Positions 1 through 5,926 of a DNA stretch of 6,978 nt are shown here, in pieces. Below the pieces are notes generated by a model that was not told where the DNA came from, did not search any database, and was given only the letters and a program-made list of their open reading frames with translations. The DNA is from JASEGV01 sp037443545 (GTDB lineage Bacteria; Bacteroidota; Ignavibacteria; UBA10030; BY39): the NCBI GenBank assembly GCA_037443545.1, contig JBBIOD010000093.1:1-6978 (forward strand), in the 5' to 3' direction. The position numbers were made by a program, and so were the translations under genes. Within the stretch, counting starts at the first letter, position 1; every line of letters begins with the position of its first letter.

Positions 1-957
1 ATTCAACGCGAAAGTGCCTTCGTCGATATGTTGACTATGGAAATCGGCAAGGTGATTGTCGGACAAAAATATATGGTAGAACGATTGCTTATTGGCTTAC
101 TATCGAACGGACATATTTTATTAGAAGGTGTGCCGGGTTTAGCTAAAACTTTAGCAATTAAAACTTTGGCAACAACTATACAATCGAAATTTCAGAGGAT
201 TCAATTCACACCCGACCTGCTTCCTGCGGATTTAATCGGAACAGTGATTTATAGTCAGCGAAAAGAAGAGTTCGCAGTAAAAAAAGGACCCATCTTTGCT
301 AATTTTATTCTGGCGGATGAAATTAACAGAGCACCGGCCAAAGTCCAGTCGGCACTTCTCGAAGCGATGCAAGAAAGGCAAGTTACAATTGGCGAGCAGA
401 CATTTCAACTCGATGAACCGTTCCTTGTTTTAGCAACCCAAAACCCGATTGAACAGGAAGGAACATACCCACTTCCCGAAGCGCAAGTCGATCGTTTTAT
501 GTTAAAAATTAAAATTGTTTATCCAAATCGTGAAGAAGAACGACTGATAATGCGACATAATATTACCGACTCGCTCCCGAAAGTAAAAGCTGTTATAAAC
601 CCGGCGGATATATTGAAGGCGCGGAATGTTGTTCAAGAAGTTTATATGGATGAAAAGATTGAGAAATATATACTAGATATAGTTTTCGCAACTCGAGAAC
701 CTAAGAATTTCAAACTCGAAAAATTAGCACAACTTATTAGTTATGGCGGTTCACCCCGAGCATCTATTAATTTGGCATTGGCTGCCAAAGCATTTGCATT
801 CATCAAACGCCGCGGGTACGTTATACCCGAAGATGTGAGGGCAGTCTGCCACGATGTCCTCCGCCATCGCATCGCAGTTACTTATGAAGCCGAAGCAGAA
901 AATGTGAACTCCGAAGATATTGTGAATGAAATTTTGAACACGATTGAGGTACCGTAA
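1..957 (+). CDS. moxR: MoxR-type AAA+ ATPase, 5' end cut by window edge
   Basis: The frame is open from base 1, so the gene starts upstream; 318 residues are visible. Counting from the first codon, Walker A is GVPGLAKT at 43-50, the Walker B acidic pair is D106-E107 (LADEINRAP), sensor 1 is ATQNP at 145-149, the conserved PLPEAQVDRF stretch ends near 166, and sensor 2 is GGSPRAS at 249-255 (R253). All key ATPase residues are present. The first ATG (base 28) is probably not the start, because the residues before it (RESAFVD) fit the N-terminal helix of the family and no SD precedes it. The gene ends in tandem stops TAA-TAA. MoxR proteins are cytoplasmic hexameric AAA+ ATPases thought to act as chaperones for partners with vWA domains. 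Three vWA-type proteins follow here, which supports that pairing. Only a short N-terminal piece should be missing. Confidence 0.95.
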   Translation: MQRESAFVDMLTMEIGKVIVGQKYMVERLLIGLLSNGHILLEGVPGLAKTLAIKTLATTIQSKFQRIQFTPDLLPADLIGTVIYSQRKEEFAVKKGPIFANFILADEINRAPAKVQSALLEAMQERQVTIGEQTFQLDEPFLVLATQNPIEQEGTYPLPEAQVDRFMLKIKIVYPNREEERLIMRHNITDSLPKVKAVINPADILKARNVVQEVYMDEKIEKYILDIVFATREPKNFKLEKLAQLISYGGSPRASINLALAAKAFAFIKRRGYVIPEDVRAVCHDVLRHRIAVTYEAEAENVNSEDIVNEILNTIEVP

Positions 958-988
958 TAATTTTTGGATGGTTCTAAAAATCAAAATA

Positions 989-1016
989 AATATCGAACAA
1001 AGAATTATGAATTTTG
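989..1016. repeat. degenerate 7-nt tandem array, unit AANNNNG, 4 copies
   Basis: Four consecutive heptamers share the frame AA-four variable bases-G (AATATCG, then AACAAAG, AATTATG, AATTTTG at 996, 1003 and 1010). The next heptamer (1017-1023) keeps AA but loses the G. The periodicity is read directly. From memory, similar tracts occur as intergenic repeats in FCB-group genomes; no search was made. Confidence 0.6.
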
Positions 1017-1070
1017 AAATAAATTTCCATTTCATCGAACGACATACGGGGTTCATTATTTATTTATTAA

Positions 1071-1107
1071 ACGGAGAGATCGCAAAGAAATCACCAAGCA
1101 CGCAAAT
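1071..1107. repeat. CGCAAAG-like low-complexity intergenic repeat
   Basis: Three related words occur close together: CGCAAAG at 1081-1087, CACCAAG at 1092-1098 and CGCAAAT at 1101-1107, preceded by an ACGGAGAG stretch at 1071-1078. This resembles the CGCAAAG-type spacer repeats seen in many draft environmental genomes. That family assignment rests on memory. It ends 15 nt before the DUF58 start codon, leaving little room for a normal ribosome binding site. Confidence 0.45.
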
Positions 1108-1122
1108 AGTTATTTAAAGTGA

Positions 1123-1998
1123 ATGGAAACAACTGAGTTAATAAAAAAAGTCCGCAAAATCGAAATTAAAACCCGCGGGTTGGCTAATCAGATTTTTTCG
1201 GGAGAGTACCATAGCGTGTTCAAAGGACGCGGTATGGCTTTCAGCGAAGTGCGGGAATACCAGATCGGCGACGATATTCGCTCAATCGACTGGAATGTTA
1301 CAGCCCGTTTCAACCATCCGTATGTAAAAATATTCGAAGAGGAACGCGAACTCACAGTGATGATTCTTGTTGATGTTAGCGGGTCGGGCGAATTCGGAAC
1401 CGCCGTACAAATGAAAAAAGATTTAGCAATCGAACTCTGTGCGGTGCTTGCCTTCTCCGCAATCCAAAACAACGATAAAGTCGGAATTATCTTTTTTAGC
1501 GACATTATAGAGAAATTTATTCCTCCCAAAAAAGGTCGAACTCACATACTTCGTATCATCCGTGAATTGCTCGATTTCCAACCAAAACACAAACAAACCA
1601 ACATCACGGAAGCTTTACGCTACCTACGGAGTGCTATCAAAAAACGGAGTATTGCATTTGTGATTTCTGATTTTATGGATAAGGGATTTGAGGATGCTCT
1701 TAAAATTGCAAACAAGAAACACGATGTAGTTGCGATCAATATCTATGATCGGCGTGAACAAGAATTACCGGCAGTCGGTTTGATGCGGCTTGCCGACGCC
1801 GAAAGTGGTAACGTAATTTGGGTGGATACTACGAAAAAGCAAGTGCGCGATAATTACAGAAAATGGCGGCAACAAACTGAAGAAAATTTAAAATCGATCT
1901 TCCGTAAAAGCGGCGTGGATAGCATCAACATCCGAACCGATCAATCGTATGTGCAACCTCTGATGAACTTTTTTAGGGTGAGAGAGAAAAGATGGTAA
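1123..1998 (+). CDS. DUF58 family protein (vWA-like fold), MoxR partner
   Basis: This 291-residue protein has the usual length and layout of soluble DUF58 proteins. The N-terminal part carries the family block FSEVREYQIGDDIRSIDWNV (40-59), followed by the vWA-like core with a MIDAS-type DVSGS at 84-88, a candidate threonine in TNIT (159-162) and SDF at 182-184 (D183). No signal peptide or membrane segment is visible, so it is probably cytoplasmic or membrane-associated through partners. The start is well fixed: the codon just upstream is an in-frame TGA (1120-1122) and the first residues METTELIKKVRKIEI match the family start. No Shine-Dalgarno is visible; the leader is AT-rich. DUF58 genes commonly sit beside moxR, and the protein is presumed to work with that ATPase. 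Its last 7 nt overlap the next gene. Exact biochemical role unknown. Confidence 0.93.
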   Translation: METTELIKKVRKIEIKTRGLANQIFSGEYHSVFKGRGMAFSEVREYQIGDDIRSIDWNVTARFNHPYVKIFEEERELTVMILVDVSGSGEFGTAVQMKKDLAIELCAVLAFSAIQNNDKVGIIFFSDIIEKFIPPKKGRTHILRIIRELLDFQPKHKQTNITEALRYLRSAIKKRSIAFVISDFMDKGFEDALKIANKKHDVVAINIYDRREQELPAVGLMRLADAESGNVIWVDTTKKQVRDNYRKWRQQTEENLKSIFRKSGVDSINIRTDQSYVQPLMNFFRVREKRW

Positions 1999-2990
1999 AT
2001 CCAACAAATATCGAGTATCGAATGTCACATATCGGGTTCAGAAAATTCATCACTATTTTCTTCGCTCTATGCTTTCTGCTCTTTGCTCAAAGCTCTCCGC
2101 TCCCGGCTCAAGTCGTTCACGTCTCTGCTCGGGTTGATTCGAATAACATCTTAATCGGTGATTGGATAAAATTACATATCGAATTGGAATATCCACCCGA
2201 TGCAAAAATTTCATATCCCGCAATTTTAGATTCGCTCCAGGGATTGGAGTTAATCGAACGCATTCAACCAGCAATAACGAAATCCGAAAATAAAATAATC
2301 GAGAAAGCAGTATTAATAATTTCAGCTTACGATACAGGAACATTCGTAATTCCTTCGCTGGATTTTGGATACATTTTAAAAAATGATACAACTCTTTATT
2401 TCGCTTCCACTTTCCCAATCCCAATTTTTGTTCACGGTGTTGGGGTTGACCAAACACTAGAAATTAAAGATATCAAACCACCTCTGAACGTTCCGATAAC
2501 ATTTACAGAAATCCTTCCCTACTTAATAGGTGTTATCGCCGCACTACTTCTTGGCTTTCTGATTTATTACATCATTAAAAAGCGACAACAAAAAGAGATT
2601 TGGAAAATTTTCAGTGAGCCTAAACGACCACCCCACGAAATAGCACTCGATGCACTCCACTCTCTTGAATCTGATAAACTGTGGCAGCGCGGCGAGATAA
2701 AACTCTACCACAGCAAATTGACTGATATTGTTCGAACATACATCGAAGACCGTTTCAATATAAAGGCGATGGAATCGACAACCGATGAAATATTAGCCGA
2801 CTTCTCGCAACATTCAGAATTCAACGGACAATTACAATCGTTGTTAAAAGGGATGCTCACACTCGCCGACTTCGTTAAATTTGCGAAACAACAACCGCTT
2901 CCGAATGAGAACGATGCAAGTATGAGGCAAGCTCTTGAATTCGTTGAAAAAACAATTCCGCTAAAAAATTTAGAGGAGGATAAGGTATGA
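1992..2990 (+). CDS. compact BatD-like membrane protein of the bat operon
   Basis: This 332-residue protein has an N-terminal hydrophobic export signal (about 19-36, likely cleaved near LPA-Q at 37-40), an exported beta-rich domain (about 41-165), a membrane helix (about 174-195, then KKRQQK) and a cytoplasmic helical domain (about 210-320). The architecture resembles the end of BatD (beta domain, membrane helix, helical tail) and the DUF4381-type proteins found in such clusters. I do not assign a symbol. The helical tail has the KLYHSKLTDIVRTYIEDRF pattern typical of the group. The ATG at 1992 overlaps the DUF58 stop by 7 nt and follows a purine-rich stretch. A second in-frame ATG at 2022 (residue 11) would leave a more ordinary signal peptide and cannot be excluded. 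The signal peptide is encoded largely by a 7-nt repeat array. An ATGA overlap couples it to batA. Confidence 0.85.
   Translation: MVNPTNIEYRMSHIGFRKFITIFFALCFLLFAQSSPLPAQVVHVSARVDSNNILIGDWIKLHIELEYPPDAKISYPAILDSLQGLELIERIQPAITKSENKIIEKAVLIISAYDTGTFVIPSLDFGYILKNDTTLYFASTFPIPIFVHGVGVDQTLEIKDIKPPLNVPITFTEILPYLIGVIAALLLGFLIYYIIKKRQQKEIWKIFSEPKRPPHEIALDALHSLESDKLWQRGEIKLYHSKLTDIVRTYIEDRFNIKAMESTTDEILADFSQHSEFNGQLQSLLKGMLTLADFVKFAKQQPLPNENDASMRQALEFVEKTIPLKNLEEDKV
2009..2036. repeat. 7-nt periodic tract, unit TATCGAR, in gene start
   Basis: TATCGAG (2009-2015) and TATCGAA (2016-2022) are adjacent, and a third copy TATCGGG lies at 2030-2036, 21 nt (three heptamers) after 2009. The tract spans the alternative start codon of the BatD-like gene. 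It is short, so the call depends on the company of the next array. Confidence 0.45.
2064..2112. repeat. seven-copy heptamer array, unit GCTCNNN, inside a signal peptide
   Basis: Seven consecutive heptamers begin at 2064, 2071, 2078, 2085, 2092, 2099 and 2106. Six start with exact GCTC and one with GCTT; the other three bases vary freely. Because 21 nt equals three units, the peptide shows a 7-residue echo: ALCFLLF then AQSSPLP then AQ. The array encodes the hydrophobic core and cleavage region of the export signal of the BatD-like protein. On the other strand it reads as NNNGAGC units. Confidence 0.8.
2972..2980 (+). promoter_or_regulatory. strong ribosome binding site of batA
   Basis: AGAGGAGGA lies inside the 3' end of the preceding gene. 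GGAGGA ends 6 nt before the batA ATG at 2987. It supports this start and efficient re-initiation at the ATGA overlap. Confidence 0.8.
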
Positions 2991-3979
2991 GCAACATAAC
3001 TTTTGCATCTCCTTACTTTTTCTATTTATTGTTATTAATTCCGGTCTATATTTATTGGTATTGGAAACGAAATCGTCAGCAGTATGTTGAACTGCAAATT
3101 TCTTCTATAGAAAGTTTTCAATTTGCACCACGTTCGTGGCGGCAGAGGTTTCGGCATCTTCTCTTCGCATTCAGAATTTTTACTTTCACTTTTCTCGTAA
3201 TTGCTCTCGCACGCCCACAATCATCAACCCGTAGCGAAAATGTTACTACGGAAGGGATCGATATTGTTCTGGCAACCGATATATCGGGAAGTATGTTAGC
3301 TGAAGACTTGCGCCCAAACCGCATCGACGCTGCAAAACAAGTGGCTATTGATTTTATCGACGGCAGAGAGAACGACCGAATCGGACTTGTTATTTTTGCC
3401 GGCGAAAGTTTTACACAATGCCCCCTTACGACTGATAGAACTGTCGTAAAAAATTTATTGAAGGACGTGAAAAGCGGTATGATTGAAGACGGAACTGCAA
3501 TCGGAATGGGACTTGCAACATCGGTGAGCCGATTAAAAGAAAGTAAAGCTAAAAGCAAAGTAATAATTTTGTTAACTGATGGAGTCAACAATCGCGGTTT
3601 TATAGACCCACTCACGGCTTCGCAAATTGCTCAATCTTTCGGTATTCGGGTTTATACAATCGGAGTTGGAACAATAGGGCTTGCACCATACCCCGTACAA
3701 ACTCCTTTCGGAACTCAATACCAGAACGTCCCTGTTCAAATTGATGAAGAGTTGATGAAAAAAATTTCCGAAATGACCGGCGGTAAATATTTTCGTGCAA
3801 CCGATAACAAAAAACTAAAAGCAATCTATCAGGAAATTGATAAGTTAGAAAAAACTAAAATCGAAGTAACGGAATTCAGACGCAAATCTGAAAAATTCAC
3901 AACGGCAGCATTGTTCGCAGGATTGTTTCTTCTGTTGGAATTATTATTCAGATACACGATATTCAGGATAAACCCGTAG
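2987..3979 (+). CDS. batA: BatA, membrane-anchored von Willebrand A protein
   Basis: This 330-residue protein is the usual BatA size. It has two N-terminal membrane helices (about 9-26 and 56-76), then a vWA domain from about residue 90, and a C-terminal membrane helix (about 305-322). The metal-binding MIDAS is complete: DISGS at 98-102, threonine in DGT (T170) and LTDG (D198). Between these is the family stretch NDRIGLVIFAGESFTQCPLT (129-148). ALARPQ (73-78) just after helix 2 is also typical. The ATG overlaps the preceding stop as ATGA and has a strong SD. BatA is an inner-membrane protein whose vWA domain is presumed to bind partner proteins, with BatB and MoxR. It is assigned A rather than B because it comes first and has the ARPQ motif. 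Downstream lies the assembly gap. Confidence 0.95.
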   Translation: MSNITFASPYFFYLLLLIPVYIYWYWKRNRQQYVELQISSIESFQFAPRSWRQRFRHLLFAFRIFTFTFLVIALARPQSSTRSENVTTEGIDIVLATDISGSMLAEDLRPNRIDAAKQVAIDFIDGRENDRIGLVIFAGESFTQCPLTTDRTVVKNLLKDVKSGMIEDGTAIGMGLATSVSRLKESKAKSKVIILLTDGVNNRGFIDPLTASQIAQSFGIRVYTIGVGTIGLAPYPVQTPFGTQYQNVPVQIDEELMKKISEMTGGKYFRATDNKKLKAIYQEIDKLEKTKIEVTEFRRKSEKFTTAALFAGLFLLLELLFRYTIFRINP

Positions 3980-3983
3980 GATG

Positions 3984-3995
3984 ATTTAGGATTTA
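3984..3995. repeat. ATTTAGG repeat fragment running into the assembly gap
   Basis: ATTTAGG (3984-3990) is followed by ATTTA (3991-3995), where the sequence turns to N. This is 1.7 copies of a 7-nt unit, too short to prove an array by itself. Its position exactly at the gap edge is suggestive. Confidence 0.4.
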
Positions 3996-4095
3996 NNNNN
4001 NNNNNNNNNNNNNNNNNNNNNNNNNNNNNNNNNNNNNNNNNNNNNNNNNNNNNNNNNNNNNNNNNNNNNNNNNNNNNNNNNNNNNNNNNNNNNNN
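3996..4095. other. assembly gap of 100 N
   Basis: Exactly 100 unknown bases. The round number is the usual scaffolder placeholder, so the true length may differ. Both flanks are 7-nt-period repeats and both neighbouring genes are complete. The gap therefore probably hides non-coding repeat sequence, though a small gene or RNA cannot be excluded. Confidence 0.95.
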
Positions 4096-4144
4096 ACTAT
4101 TAACTATTTACTATTAACCAATTACCATAAAACATTGACTATTA
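4096..4144. repeat. 7-nt tandem array, unit ACTATTA, before batB
   Basis: ACTATTA at 4096-4102, ACTATTT at 4103-4109 and ACTATTA at 4110-4116 are in tandem. A further exact ACTATTA lies at 4138-4144, six heptamers (42 nt) after the first, with degenerate AC/AT-rich sequence between. The array begins at the edge of the N gap and stops 3 nt before the batB start codon. Confidence 0.7.
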
Positions 4145-4147
4145 GAA

Positions 4148-5188
4148 ATGATTCGTTTCGCTAATATAGAATTTTTATACGCTTTACTTCTCATTCCAAT
4201 GTTCGTTCTCATTTATTGGTATGCGATGAGAAAGAAGAAAAAAGCGTTAATTGATTTCGGCGACCTCAACTTAATAAACCGATTGATACCCGATTCTCCA
4301 AAATACAAATATGCTGTCAAATTTTTACTATTAATTACAGCATTGGTTTTTACAATTTTCGGACTCGCAAATTTGCAGGTCGGCTCGAAATTAGAAGAAA
4401 TCAAACGTGAGGGGGTCGATATCATAATTGCAATCGATGTTTCGAACAGTATGAAAGCCGAAGATATTAAACCGAACCGACTCGAAAGCACGAAACAGGC
4501 AATATCGCGTTTGATAGATAAGCTACAAAACGACAGGATTGGCTTGATTGTGTTTGCCGGCGATGCTTATCTGCAATTGCCGTTAACTCCGGATTATTCG
4601 GCTGCAAAATTATTTTTAAGTTCGATAGATACAGATGTAATTCCGATTCAAGGTACAGCCATCGGTTCGGCAATCCGGCTCGCTATGAAATCGTTCGTAG
4701 AAAGTGAAAAGAAATATAAGGTTCTCGTAGTAATTTCGGACGGCGAAAACCACGAAGACGACGCAATTAGTGAGGCAAAAAATGCTGCCGAACAAGGGGT
4801 AGTTATTCACACTATTGGGATGGGTTCACCGATCGGGGCGCCAATTCCGATTTATCAAAACAATGTGCAGGTCGGTTTTCGAAAAGACAGAGAGGGAAAT
4901 ATAGTCGTTACAAAATTAGATGAATCGGGCTTACAACAAATAGCATCGGCGGGCAGCGGTAAGTATATCCGCGCAACAAATCAGCAAAACGAGTTAGAGT
5001 TTGTTCTTCAAGAAATTTCGGCGATGGAGAAAAAAGAATATGCCGCAAAAATATTTACCGACTACGAAGACCGTTTTCAATATTTTTTAGCAATCGCCCT
5101 ATTGTTATTAGTGATTGAATTTTTTATTTCAGACCGCAAAAATAAATGGCTTTCGAGATGGAATTTATTCGGAGATAAAAACAAATGA
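4148..5188 (+). CDS. batB: BatB, membrane-anchored von Willebrand A protein
   Basis: This 346-residue protein is a diverged paralogue of BatA with the same plan: membrane helices at about 10-25 and 55-74, a vWA domain from about 90, and a C-terminal helix at about 308-326. MIDAS residues are DVSNS at 97-101, T170 (QGTAIG) and D198 (ISDGE). A basic stretch AMRKKKKA (26-33) follows helix 1. An in-frame TGA at 4136-4138 limits the start; ATG 4148 is the first possible one and gives the expected family N-terminus. No Shine-Dalgarno is visible, as the 5' leader is ACTATTA repeat. The stop overlaps batC as ATGA. In the family, BatB sits in the inner membrane and is thought to associate with BatA, BatC and BatD. 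Order and features make the assignment secure, though A/B naming depends on position. Confidence 0.94.
   Translation: MIRFANIEFLYALLLIPMFVLIYWYAMRKKKKALIDFGDLNLINRLIPDSPKYKYAVKFLLLITALVFTIFGLANLQVGSKLEEIKREGVDIIIAIDVSNSMKAEDIKPNRLESTKQAISRLIDKLQNDRIGLIVFAGDAYLQLPLTPDYSAAKLFLSSIDTDVIPIQGTAIGSAIRLAMKSFVESEKKYKVLVVISDGENHEDDAISEAKNAAEQGVVIHTIGMGSPIGAPIPIYQNNVQVGFRKDREGNIVVTKLDESGLQQIASAGSGKYIRATNQQNELEFVLQEISAMEKKEYAAKIFTDYEDRFQYFLAIALLLLVIEFFISDRKNKWLSRWNLFGDKNK
5171..5174 (+). promoter_or_regulatory. ribosome binding site of batC
   Basis: GGAG within the last codons of batB, with a 10-nt A-rich spacer to the ATG at 5185. It supports translation coupled through the ATGA overlap. Confidence 0.55.
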
Positions 5189-5925
5189 AATTAATTATCT
5201 TAATATTAATCGCCGCAAGTTCAGCTTATTCGCAATCGGAAAGGTCTCTCATTAACGAAGGTAACCGAAAGTATAAAGAAAATAAATATATCGATGCTGA
5301 AGTGAATTATAGAAAATCATTAGAGAAAAACAAAGATTCACAATACGGCACATTTAATTTAGGTGACGCTTTATATAAACAAGAAAAATATGAGGAAGCG
5401 GCTGAGAAGTTTAAAATTGCGGCTACAAAAGAAACCCACAAAGAAAATCGTTCGAAGGCGCTCCATAATCTTGGAAACTCTTTACTCAAATCACAGAAAT
5501 TTCCTGAAAGCATCGAAGCTTATAAAAACGCTCTCAAGTTAAACCCGAATGATCTCGATACAAAATACAATTTACAATACGCAAAGATGATGCTTCAACA
5601 ACAGCAACAACAAAAACAAAACAAGCAAGACGAAAAGAAAGACAAAAAAGAAGATCAAAAACAAGATCAACAAAATCAGGAACAGCAGAATCAAGACAAA
5701 CAAGATCAACAAAAACAGCAGCAACAGAAACAAGACCAACAAAATCAAGAAGAAAAAAAGCAAGAAAAACAAGAGGAACAAAAACAAGCCAAACAACAGG
5801 AACAGAAAATTTCAAAAGAAGATGCTGAACGACTTCTCGAAGCATTGAAAAACGAAGAAAAGGATGTTCAAAAAAAATTGAAAAAGAAAGCTCCCGCAAG
5901 AATTACAATTGAGAAGGATTGGTGA
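5185..5925 (+). CDS. batC: BatC, exported TPR protein with Gln/Lys-rich linker
   Basis: This 246-residue protein begins with a short signal peptide (1-16, cleavage likely AYS-Q). Three tetratricopeptide repeats follow, about 18-50, 51-84 and 89-122; the last contains the most canonical unit (LGNSLLKSQKFPESIEAYKNAL type). Residues 138-208 are a low-complexity linker of Gln, Lys, Glu, Asp and Asn with one Ala; 34 of 71 residues are Gln. A charged helix with the sequence RLLEALKNEEKDVQKKLKKK (216-235) and a final KDW close the protein; this tail is typical of BatC. It lacks an obvious membrane anchor, so it is likely periplasmic, with the TPRs binding partner Bat proteins. Start ATG 5185 overlaps the batB stop. 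The stop is one base before batD. Confidence is high from TPRs, tail and context together. Confidence 0.93.
   Translation: MKLIILILIAASSAYSQSERSLINEGNRKYKENKYIDAEVNYRKSLEKNKDSQYGTFNLGDALYKQEKYEEAAEKFKIAATKETHKENRSKALHNLGNSLLKSQKFPESIEAYKNALKLNPNDLDTKYNLQYAKMMLQQQQQQKQNKQDEKKDKKEDQKQDQQNQEQQNQDKQDQQKQQQQKQDQQNQEEKKQEKQEEQKQAKQQEQKISKEDAERLLEALKNEEKDVQKKLKKKAPARITIEKDW
5596..5808 (+). repeat. A/C/G-only low-complexity tract encoding the Gln/Lys linker
   Basis: On the coding strand this 213-nt stretch has only 6 T. It is built of CAA, CAG, AAA, GAA and GAC-like codons. It includes a 24-nt near-duplicate: 5659-5682 and 5728-5751 differ at two synonymous positions and both encode KQDQQNQE, 69 nt apart. 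This suggests growth by internal duplication or slippage. Confidence 0.75.
5912..5918 (+). promoter_or_regulatory. ribosome binding site of batD
   Basis: AGAAGGA inside the end of batC, 8 nt before the ATG at 5927. It favours that start over the in-frame ATGs at 5987 and 6005, which have no comparable site. Confidence 0.6.
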
Positions 5926-5926
5926 G

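Larger units (their letters stand above)
958..1122. other. 165-nt non-coding spacer between moxR and DUF58 gene
   Basis: No reading frame of gene quality crosses this spacer. It holds a 7-nt periodic tract (989-1016) and a CGCAAAG-like stretch (1071-1107), listed separately. I see no convincing hairpin terminator and no clear promoter, so whether the DUF58 gene is co-transcribed with moxR cannot be settled from sequence. The spacer is much longer than most other junctions of the operon, which overlap or nearly touch. Confidence 0.8.

Noticed and set aside
28..30. ATG at base 28 as the start of moxR
   Set aside because: The frame is open to base 1, the residues before the ATG fit the family's N-terminal helix, and no SD precedes it. 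The gene is better read as truncated by the window.
1014..1070. Possible sigma-70-like promoter (TTGAAA ... TATTTA) or TAnnTTTG-type promoter before DUF58
   Set aside because: In such AT-rich DNA these words occur readily; spacing is wrong for the first, and no clean TAnnTTTG was found.
2053..2457. Minus-strand frame of 134 codons over the BatD-like gene
   Set aside because: It is antisense to a well-supported gene. Its EQRAES-like end is just the GCTCNNN array read backwards.
4096..4144. CRISPR array
   Set aside because: Units are 7 nt with no spacers of constant length and no cas genes nearby; it is a simple tandem repeat.
2987..5188. batA and batB as an assembly duplication across the N gap
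   Set aside because: The two proteins are clearly diverged throughout while keeping the same plan, and paired batA-batB genes are normal for the operon.
5534..5899. Minus-strand hydrophobic frames (Leu/Phe-rich) antisense to batC
   Set aside because: They arise from reading CAA/AAA/GAA codons on the opposite strand; no start signal or family resemblance. They look like membrane proteins only by composition.
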